From Neolewinella persica DSM 23188 (GTDB lineage Bacteria; Bacteroidota; Bacteroidia; Chitinophagales; Saprospiraceae), in NCBI RefSeq assembly GCF_000373105.1, contig NZ_KB890480.1, forward strand, positions 56,970-120,969: 64,000 nucleotides of DNA, given 5' to 3'. The translations under genes and the position numbers were made by a program. The notes under the pieces are model-generated. The model had not been told where the DNA came from. It did not search any database and was given only the letters and a program-made list of their open reading frames with translations. Shown piece after piece: positions 52,374-59,190 of the stretch (position 1 is the first letter of the stretch; every line of letters starts with the position of its first letter).

Positions 52374-53537
52374 ATGAAAAAATTTACCATACCTTGTAAA
52401 TTTGGTAGTAAAAAAGCTCCCTTCGATGTTTTTATCGGAGAACCAGCAGATGGCGAGCACCCATTAAAATATCAAGACCTTTGGCTGAGGTCAGAAAGGG
52501 GCGGTATTATCCCTCAAGAAGTTATGGATAGCTTTAGTAAGCTACTATTGCTGGCAAAAAAAAACGACGTTGATTTTGAGAAATTAAGTGTTTATGCACT
52601 AGAAGCGGCAAACAGCGAGAAAGAAAAGAAAAAGGCAGACGAGAAAGAAAATACGGATAAGGGAAAAAAAGTAAAAGACAAAAACTTATCTCTGCTAGTC
52701 GAGCCCTCTTTACTCCGACAGCATTATGATGACACTTTTGCTCTAATTCTCTTGTGTGGGCCAAGTTCCCAAGGAGTTGTTGCTCATCTTGTCCTGCTAA
52801 TTCGCGCTTACGTGTTGGATGAACTTGTTAAATTTTATAAAACTAAAGATTTCAAGATAGACCAGGCTGGTAGGTTTGGACTAACGGAATATAAAGGAGA
52901 AGGGGGAGAACTATCGCTTACGGCTTGCTATCAACTATTCGTGAAATACCTGCCTCAGTTTGAGAAGAATGCCCAAAAATTATTTAGCCTTCTAAGTGTC
53001 GCCGAAATGTCTCCGGCCGATGTGATTAAGTACATATATCCCAATGGTGAAATTTCTGAATACTATGCACAAAAAAAAGTACCGGAGTTAAAGGAAGAGG
53101 ATTTTCGAGAATGGAAATGGAGTGTATCGCACTATACTGAGAAAATAGAAAGCCAAGAAACAGAAGGGGACGGAATAGACTATTTGAACCTGGGATATGC
53201 TAAGTTGAAGTTAGGTGAATTTGAAGAAGCTATCCTTATACTGTCGGCTAGTATAAGGATTTCAAAGCATCCGTATGCTTACAACAATAGAGGTTTCTGT
53301 CGACTGAAACTGGGAGACTTCCCAGGGGCATTAGAAGATATCCAAAAGTCTATTGAATTGGATGAGAATAATTCCTATGCCCATAAAAACCTGGGGAAAT
53401 ATTACATGGCAATTAACAACAGGGAGCAAGCACTTAAAAAACTAATTGATGCCAAAAAAATGGGGTATGCTAAGCAGTATGGTAAGGAAGTGGATCAACT
53501 GATAGATCAGATAGTTATTGAAGCTATTCTCAATTGA
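52374..53537 (+). CDS. DUF2610-like / TPR protein, partner of the CHAT-NACHT gene
   Basis: A 387-residue soluble protein starting 5 bp after the CHAT-NACHT stop, so almost certainly co-expressed. Residues 1-80 (MKKFTIPCKFGSKKAPFDVF, SERGGIIPQEVMDSF) recall the DUF2610 family. This family call is from memory. A highly charged Lys/Glu linker (about 83-107) follows, then a helical region to about 260. Three TPR units close the protein (about 264-375; YLNLGYAKLKLGEFEEAI, AYNNRGFCRLKLGDFPGAL, AHKNLGKYYMAINNREQAL). It has the same AT-rich composition as its partner. It could be an adaptor, regulator, or the substrate cut by the CHAT protease. Confidence 0.78.
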   Translation: MKKFTIPCKFGSKKAPFDVFIGEPADGEHPLKYQDLWLRSERGGIIPQEVMDSFSKLLLLAKKNDVDFEKLSVYALEAANSEKEKKKADEKENTDKGKKVKDKNLSLLVEPSLLRQHYDDTFALILLCGPSSQGVVAHLVLLIRAYVLDELVKFYKTKDFKIDQAGRFGLTEYKGEGGELSLTACYQLFVKYLPQFEKNAQKLFSLLSVAEMSPADVIKYIYPNGEISEYYAQKKVPELKEEDFREWKWSVSHYTEKIESQETEGDGIDYLNLGYAKLKLGEFEEAILILSASIRISKHPYAYNNRGFCRLKLGDFPGALEDIQKSIELDENNSYAHKNLGKYYMAINNREQALKKLIDAKKMGYAKQYGKEVDQLIDQIVIEAILN

Positions 53538-53554
53538 TTATAGACTTACGCGGA

Positions 53555-55075
53555 TTACATGTTCTGAAGATGACCGATTATTTGACCGGTAAGCTTTGAT
53601 CGTCTTTGTAACGACTCCGCTTCGCCGAACAGATCATCCCACTCCCGCGGATCTGTTTCCAGGTCGTAAAACTCTCCGGCAATGATGTCGTCAGCTGTGT
53701 AATCGGCTGCGTTCTCCTGCCGATTAAAGACCAGGATTAGTTTGTCCTTTTTTGTCCGCCACATAAAAGCAGCCTCTCCCTCCCGCTCGTGGAGTGCGGC
53801 AAACCCTCCTTCCCGTGCCGCAGGCCCGAGCAAACTGACGCCGGGCAAAGGGTCCACCGGTTCAATACCGGCGACACTGAGCACCGTTGGCATAATATCT
53901 ACGAGGTCCACGGGCCGCTCATCGGTGTTTCCCCGTCGGAGTTCGTCTGGCAGTGCGGTTCCGGCCAGGATCAGCGGAACCCGAACACTGGCGTCGTACA
54001 GGCAGTACTTATTAAAACGGTAATACCGTTCTCCCAGCATCTCTCCGTGGTCGGCGGTGTACACGATCAGGGCATTGTCGAGCAGTCCTTTTTTCTTCAG
54101 TTCGGCCATGGTCCGTCCCAGCATATCGTCGATCCAGGTCACGTTGGCGTAGTAGCGCATGGTCATCAGCCGCCAGTCTTCAGCGGTCGCATTTTTCCAG
54201 AACCCCTCGTACATTTCCCGGCGGTTTACCCCGCTGGAATGGGGACTGTAGTCGGCCTTCCACGGCGGTTGCACGGCGTAAGTGATGCTGTCCGTATTGT
54301 AACGGTCTTCGTAACCTGCCGGTGGGTTGTGGCCGGCGTGCGGCTTCATGTAGCTTAGGTACAGGAATAGGGGCCGGTTGTCTTCCCGGGCTTTAATGTA
54401 TTCGATGGCGCGTTCGTTGATCCAGCCGTCGCGGTGGTCCTCTTCGGGAAGCTTACTCGTGAAACCGAGGTAGCCAAGGTTGTTTTCCTCGCCGGGGCCC
54501 ATCGGGGCGATCTCCGCATCGTACCGCGCTTTAGCGGCACTGTCTACCTGGGCCATGGTAATGCCGCCCTTTTCCGGAATCTCGGAGGTGTACCGGGTCT
54601 CAAAACCCCGGGTATCGGTCTTGTGCCGGCCCCAATGCGCTTTACCAAAGCCGGCGGTTTCGTAGCCAGCATCTTTGAAGTATTGTGCCATGGTCTTGCC
54701 GGGTAGCTCCTCGTCTTTCACTCCGCCACTGTTTCGGAATACCCCCGTCTGGCTGGGGTACATGCCGAACATGATCGAGTTGCGGCTGGGTACGCACATT
54801 GGTGCCTGACATACAGCCTGAGAATAAAGGGTACCCTCTTCCCAAAGTGCATCCAATGTAGGCGTTTGTACTTGTGGGTTGATCTTGCCCAGCGCATCGT
54901 ACCGGTGCTGGTCGTCCATGATAAAGATCACGTGCGGGCGCGTTGACTGTGTGACTTCCTGACTCTCTGACTCTCTGACTGTTTGACTGTTTGACTCCCT
55001 AACTTCAGCGGCGCGGTCGCAGGTGCAGAGTAGGGGCAAGAGGAGCAGGGGAAGGAAGGAGCGTAGTATTTGCAT
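53555..55075 (-). CDS. Sulfatase (S1 family, formylglycine type)
   Basis: A 506-residue exported sulfatase. The lipoprotein-type signal ends LPLLCTC. Residues 20-46 form a Ser/Glu/Gln/Arg-rich linker encoded by word repeats and an 18-mer. The catalytic CVPSR (C94, converted to formylglycine) lies in CQAPMCVPSRNS. Other active-site parts are VIFIMDDQHRYDALG, GKAHWGRH and YTADHGEMLGE. It probably removes sulfate from a polysaccharide (ulvan-like or other algal glycan) and is grouped with a second sulfatase, rhamnose mutarotase and a rhamnosidase. Confidence 0.92.
   Translation of the reverse strand: MQILRSFLPLLLLPLLCTCDRAAEVRESNSQTVRESESQEVTQSTRPHVIFIMDDQHRYDALGKINPQVQTPTLDALWEEGTLYSQAVCQAPMCVPSRNSIMFGMYPSQTGVFRNSGGVKDEELPGKTMAQYFKDAGYETAGFGKAHWGRHKTDTRGFETRYTSEIPEKGGITMAQVDSAAKARYDAEIAPMGPGEENNLGYLGFTSKLPEEDHRDGWINERAIEYIKAREDNRPLFLYLSYMKPHAGHNPPAGYEDRYNTDSITYAVQPPWKADYSPHSSGVNRREMYEGFWKNATAEDWRLMTMRYYANVTWIDDMLGRTMAELKKKGLLDNALIVYTADHGEMLGERYYRFNKYCLYDASVRVPLILAGTALPDELRRGNTDERPVDLVDIMPTVLSVAGIEPVDPLPGVSLLGPAAREGGFAALHEREGEAAFMWRTKKDKLILVFNRQENAADYTADDIIAGEFYDLETDPREWDDLFGEAESLQRRSKLTGQIIGHLQNM
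55010..55026 (-). repeat. Dispersed 18-mer, copy 12
   Basis: GCACCTGCGACCGCGCC in sense, encoding the lipobox-proximal CTCDRA of the sulfatase. Word repeats (GACTGTTTGACTG, GACTCTCTGACTCTC) adjoin it in the linker codons (54949-55003). Confidence 0.8.
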
Positions 55076-55152
55076 GGAAGGTTGAGTTGTTTGGTACGAG
55101 TAGGGCGGTACCCCGGACGGAGTCGTCGCGCAGCGACGAACGCAGTCCGGGG

Positions 55153-56715
55153 TTAATCAGGATTGACCCCTTCGGAGTAAGTCGGCGGGAGGGGTTGTCT
55201 GGTAGGGATAAATAAAGGGTCGTCAACCAAGTCCCCCGTACGCTTCCGCCAGTTGGTGAGTGCAGTAGACAAGTTGCTTTTTTGGGAAGTATAGGCTGCC
55301 TGGCCAGCAAGGTTGTTGACCTGGTTTGGGTCTTCTTTTATATCGTACAGCTCCTCTGCTGGCCGGCCATTCTCCAACTGCCGAAGCAGAGCGTAGGGGA
55401 GCGGATGGCTATTTTCAGCCGCTACCGTAGCATCATAAGCATGATTGCCCCATACTTCGGCCATTTTTAAGTCGGCGGGGAGTTCGTAGGTCTTATCGGG
55501 CAGCAGGTTTCGGATGTAGTAGTAACGCCCGTCAAATACCATCCTGCTTGGGTAATGTTCAGCGCGTGCCGGCCCGTGGCTGTTGTGCTCCCCGAAAACG
55601 TAACCCTGGTACCTGGCGCTACCACCGTGGCTCATGATTCCCATGAAACTATGTCCCTGTACTGTTTTTGGAATTGGAAGTCTCAGCACATCAAGGATCG
55701 TCGGCATAAGGTCGGTCAGGGAAATCAAGGCCTCACTCCGCATACCCGGAACCGGGACACCCGGCCCGTGCCAGATCAGCGGTACGTGCAGCCCGGCATA
55801 ATAAACCGAGGCTTTCGCCCGGTGGTAGGCTGCTCCCTGATCGCTGGTGAAGATGACAATGGTGTTTTCCAGCAACCCCCGGTCGCGCAGCACATCAATG
55901 ATGGCTCCCGCACAGGCATCGGCGAGTTGCACATTTCCGTAATACTCGGCCAGGTCGCTGCGTAACTCCGGGGTGTCAGGCAGGTCGTCGGGTACAGCGA
56001 CGCTGTCCGGGTGAACCCGGTATTCAGGGAACTGTTGCAGGTTTTTGTGTAATGGCCGGTGTGGTGGACTGACGTTGGCCTGGAAAAAGAAGGGCTGACC
56101 TTCTGCCTTGTCAATATAAGATCCGATCACCTTACGGTATTCCTCCGGGTTGTTATGTACCGGATTCCTGGCAGTGTAAGGGAATTTCCACGGCGGACTC
56201 ATGTGGAACTTCTGGGTAATGGCGGTAAAGTATCCCGCCTCCCCCAGTATTTCCGGCAAGGTTTTGATGTATTCGTGAATGCCGACTTTATCCACTACCG
56301 AACTCTCCCGGCCAAACTGTTTGTCGGGCGCATTCAACCCTGGCGTGATGGTATTACGCCAGTGCCCGTTGGCGTGTGGGTACATGCCGGTATTGATGGA
56401 ACTCCGACTGGGGGAGCAGGAAGGAACTGCAGCGAAGGCGTTGGTAAAGGAATAGCCCTCCGCTGCCAGCCGGTCAACATTTGGTGTTCGGATACCAGGA
56501 GTGCCGAGCTTCGAGAGGTGGGCACCCTGGTCATCAGTAAGGATGAGGACGACGTTTAACCTGGGGCTGACTTGAGGAGGTGGAGAGGCGCAAGACAGTC
56601 CTAAACACAGCAATAGCATCACCATGACCTCGAAGCATCCCGCCGGGACCTTTGAGCGTCCGGTGAACCCACCAGTTACCTTTAAGCGTCTAACTATTCC
56701 TGTCTTTCCTTCCAT
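55153..56715 (-). CDS. Sulfatase (S1 family, heparan N-sulfatase-like)
   Basis: A 520-residue exported sulfatase of the S1 family. The signal region ends LCLGLSC. The catalytic CSPSR (C100) lies in VPSCSPSRSS, with N-terminal metal ligands in LILTDDQGAH. Later motifs are ITQKFHMSPP and FTSDQGAAYHRAK. The sequence resembles N-sulfoglucosamine sulfohydrolase-like bacterial enzymes. The ATG at 56715 overlaps the TGA of the mutarotase gene, so the two are translationally coupled. A shorter start at about 56625 is also possible because the long N-terminus is unusual. Confidence 0.9.
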   Translation of the reverse strand: MEGKTGIVRRLKVTGGFTGRSKVPAGCFEVMVMLLLCLGLSCASPPPQVSPRLNVVLILTDDQGAHLSKLGTPGIRTPNVDRLAAEGYSFTNAFAAVPSCSPSRSSINTGMYPHANGHWRNTITPGLNAPDKQFGRESSVVDKVGIHEYIKTLPEILGEAGYFTAITQKFHMSPPWKFPYTARNPVHNNPEEYRKVIGSYIDKAEGQPFFFQANVSPPHRPLHKNLQQFPEYRVHPDSVAVPDDLPDTPELRSDLAEYYGNVQLADACAGAIIDVLRDRGLLENTIVIFTSDQGAAYHRAKASVYYAGLHVPLIWHGPGVPVPGMRSEALISLTDLMPTILDVLRLPIPKTVQGHSFMGIMSHGGSARYQGYVFGEHNSHGPARAEHYPSRMVFDGRYYYIRNLLPDKTYELPADLKMAEVWGNHAYDATVAAENSHPLPYALLRQLENGRPAEELYDIKEDPNQVNNLAGQAAYTSQKSNLSTALTNWRKRTGDLVDDPLFIPTRQPLPPTYSEGVNPD

Positions 56716-57038
56716 CACGCCAAATAGAATATCTCCCGCAAATCCTTACTCTCCGGACTATTGTCCTCATTGGTCCGCATCAGCGGTGCCATGCTGTCCC
56801 ACCACTTTTTGCAGACGTCGGTATCGGCAACCGCTGCCCATTTTTCTTCTGATTCTATTTCGGCATAGCCGAACAGCGTCACCCCGTCTTCTGCCAAAAA
56901 CATGCTGTAGTTATGGACACCGTGTTCCTTCAACATAGTCGCCATTTCCGGCCATACCGGGTTATGACGCCTGATGTATTCCGCCACCTGGTCGGGGTAA
57001 ACCTGCATCGTGAATACTTTTTTAGTCCTTTTAGCCAT
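56715..57038 (-). CDS. rhaM: L-rhamnose mutarotase
   Basis: A 107-residue enzyme interconverting alpha and beta L-rhamnose. It follows the E. coli RhaM pattern throughout: MQVYPDQVAEYIRRHNPVWPEM (catalytic His about 25), HGVHNYSMFL, TDVCKKWWDSM, and the C-terminal DNSPESKDLREIFYLA. It shows that L-rhamnose is handled by the products of this cluster. Its stop codon overlaps the downstream sulfatase start. Confidence 0.94.
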   Translation of the reverse strand: MAKRTKKVFTMQVYPDQVAEYIRRHNPVWPEMATMLKEHGVHNYSMFLAEDGVTLFGYAEIESEEKWAAVADTDVCKKWWDSMAPLMRTNEDNSPESKDLREIFYLA

Positions 57039-57175
57039 ATTGGTTTATTGATGGGTTAGTACAATTTTCGAAAAGATGCCAACTCGTCCGCCGGGGCGGT
57101 CCGCAGGGCCTGACGCTTCGGCCGAGTGGTCGGACTAGGCGATTGCCGGGCGGGTTCTCGATTCCGTACGGCCGG

Positions 57176-59062
57176 TTAATTAGCGTTGAACTCAAATCGA
57201 TAATTAAACCGGGCATTCGGCGCACTATCTCCCTGGTCATAAAAACGCATGGCATCGCCGTCGGGCTTCACGTTGTCGATCCATTTGAAGTGAACTTCGC
57301 CGGTTGCTGCTTTAAGAAGTTCCTTAGGGATTTTCAGTTCGAGTTCACCGCCCTTTACCGCCACGGGGACCTGGCCGATGGTGGTCCATTGCCATCCTCC
57401 TTTGCTCCTTTGCAGATCCATGGCACCTGCGGCCGCGCCCGAAACTAAACGGTGCGTATAGCCAAGGTTTCGCTCGCCCATCATGTCTCGGCTCTCCAGT
57501 AATAACTCGGTGCCTTGCGGTACCCGTTCGTCGGGGAAGGCCCCGTCGATCAGCAGATAGAAAGCCAGGTAGCCATTGTCTTCCGTCGCTCGGGCCTCGA
57601 GCAGGTCGTAGCGGCCGGAGTTATTTTTGTAAGCTTCGATCCGCCCCCAGCCGGGGTGATCGCGGTGGCGGATATCGCCCGCCTGGTCGTAGTAAATATT
57701 GGTCACCTTTTCCCAGTCGGTGAAGTCACCGTCGACGGAAATCTTCGCCGCCGAATTAACGGTGGGCAACGCCCGCGTCCCCTTAAACCGCCGGATCCCG
57801 TCGATCATCTGGTAGTAGTAATTGTCGCCAAATCCACCCCGCATCGGCTCGATGTCCCGGCTAAATTCCTCGTTGTACTGATCGACAAAAAAGGTCTCCC
57901 CCTTTTTAATCGGTTTCCCCATGATCTGCTTCGCCCGGCCATCCGTAAACCGCATGGCGACCCACTCATTCCATCCGGTGATGAAGACGAACTCAGGGTC
58001 AACCTCGTGCGCCCGTTGCCACTGCTCGGCGAAAAACCATCCGGCTCCCGCATCGATGTTGTCCGGTGCCGGCTGGCGCCCGTTGTGAAAACTCCGGCCG
58101 ATGTTGGAAATTGGATGCTGTGCCGAAGCCACCACGATCTGTTCCGGAACGTCCGGGCTTTCGTGCCACCCGTAATTTTGCGGATAGTGGTCGATCCACG
58201 GCCACTTATCTTTGCCTTCACCAAACCATTCCTGTCCTTCCGTCCAGGCCCAGCTACGACGGAAATTGAAGAAACCGGTGATCTCGTCGGACAGACCTTC
58301 AGGATTACCCATCAGCAGTGGTTTCCCTTTCCACTGGAACCAGAGATCAGCGTACAATCCCTTTTTGTAAAAGCCTTCATACAACCGTTCGGTCGTCTTC
58401 ACGTGGTTGCTGTTGGTCAGAAATGCCACCTTCGGAACCGCCCAGCCCATTTGCTGCAACCGGGAGAATATCGTGCAGACCTTCAGCGCCTGCGGCAGGT
58501 AAATCAGGCTGTTGGTGATGTCAAAAACGATGACGTCTACCTGTGCATCGGAGAGCAATTGGGCGTGCTTCACAATTACCCACTCGTCATCCGTAAGATA
58601 GTAGCCGAAATAGGGTTGCCCCCAGTGGTGGAAGGCCTTGTCGGGACCGTATTCCGGTTTGTCGGGGTTGGCCACCAGGATTTTACTGATGTCGTACGGG
58701 CTACGGTAGGCGGTGTCCCGTTTAGGCATTACGCCTTCGTCCGCCAGCGGCTTAGTGTGGGCGTCGTGGCCATGGGCACCAAGCCAAAGGAAATAAAATA
58801 TGCCTACGAATTTGCCTTCTCTCAGGTCTCCGGTTTCGGGGTTGTAAGGAAGCTGCCGGCCTAAGTTATCGGTGGCTGCCCAGGTATCTGCTTGTTGGGG
58901 GGAGACGAGGACGGGGGAACTGGCTTGAGCGGGAAGAGCCAGGGAGAGAAGTATAACCGCACAGATGTGCGATATGCGATATGCGATAGTTGATAGTTGA
59001 TTTGTGTGAGTGCTCACTTCGCTCGTAGCGGCTGTGCCTTCAGGTTTTTTTACTTTATTCAT
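57176..59062 (-). CDS. GH71/GH99-like exported hydrolase
   Basis: A 628-residue exported protein with a TIM-barrel-like domain resembling GH71/GH99 endo-acting enzymes (VGIFYFLWLGAHGHDAHT, FHHWGQPYFGYYLTDDEWVIVKHAQLL, FDITNSLIYL, ITGWNEWVAM). A C-terminal beta-rich domain (about 480-628; DGDFTDWEKV) looks like a carbohydrate-binding module. The start is the ATG at 59062, followed by an odd 25-residue polar segment before the signal (ICAVILLSLALPAQA). Part of it is encoded by word-repeat DNA. The specificity is unknown. The neighbours suggest a rhamnose-containing glycan. Confidence 0.72.
   Translation of the reverse strand: MNKVKKPEGTAATSEVSTHTNQLSTIAYRISHICAVILLSLALPAQASSPVLVSPQQADTWAATDNLGRQLPYNPETGDLREGKFVGIFYFLWLGAHGHDAHTKPLADEGVMPKRDTAYRSPYDISKILVANPDKPEYGPDKAFHHWGQPYFGYYLTDDEWVIVKHAQLLSDAQVDVIVFDITNSLIYLPQALKVCTIFSRLQQMGWAVPKVAFLTNSNHVKTTERLYEGFYKKGLYADLWFQWKGKPLLMGNPEGLSDEITGFFNFRRSWAWTEGQEWFGEGKDKWPWIDHYPQNYGWHESPDVPEQIVVASAQHPISNIGRSFHNGRQPAPDNIDAGAGWFFAEQWQRAHEVDPEFVFITGWNEWVAMRFTDGRAKQIMGKPIKKGETFFVDQYNEEFSRDIEPMRGGFGDNYYYQMIDGIRRFKGTRALPTVNSAAKISVDGDFTDWEKVTNIYYDQAGDIRHRDHPGWGRIEAYKNNSGRYDLLEARATEDNGYLAFYLLIDGAFPDERVPQGTELLLESRDMMGERNLGYTHRLVSGAAAGAMDLQRSKGGWQWTTIGQVPVAVKGGELELKIPKELLKAATGEVHFKWIDNVKPDGDAMRFYDQGDSAPNARFNYRFEFNAN
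57423..57440 (+). repeat. Dispersed 18-mer, copy 13
   Basis: A perfect GCACCTGCGGCCGCGCCC, antisense within the GH71/99-like gene (encodes SGAAAGA). Confidence 0.85.
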
Positions 59063-59185
59063 CTTGATATTATTTACGAGCGCAGCGAGCATTTCCTTTG
59101 GGTAGCTAAATCGCATATCGCCTATCATTTTACGGGCGCAGCGAGCATCTCCATGCGGTAGCCAATCGCATATCAACCATCGCTA
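58968..59185. repeat. Word-repeat palindrome E9 overlapping a signal-peptide region
   Basis: GCGATATGCGATATGCGAT / AGTTGATAGTTGA words on the left face AATCGCATATCGCC / AATCGCATATCAACCATCGC on the right. GCTCACTTCGCTCG and CGCAGCGAGCAT cores lie between. The left arm is translated as part of the N-terminus of the GH71/99-like protein (STIAYRISH). Confidence 0.8.
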
Positions 59186-59190
59186 ATCGC

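Noticed and set aside
45775-53540. AT-rich island as a prophage or integrative element
   Set aside because: No integrase, phage structural gene, tRNA target or flanking direct repeat is visible. Only two genes are present.
57515-58864. Plus-strand open frame of 449 codons
   Set aside because: Antisense to the GH71/99-like gene. Its sequence has no recognisable domain and is Val/Pro/Arg-rich, as expected for a shadow frame.
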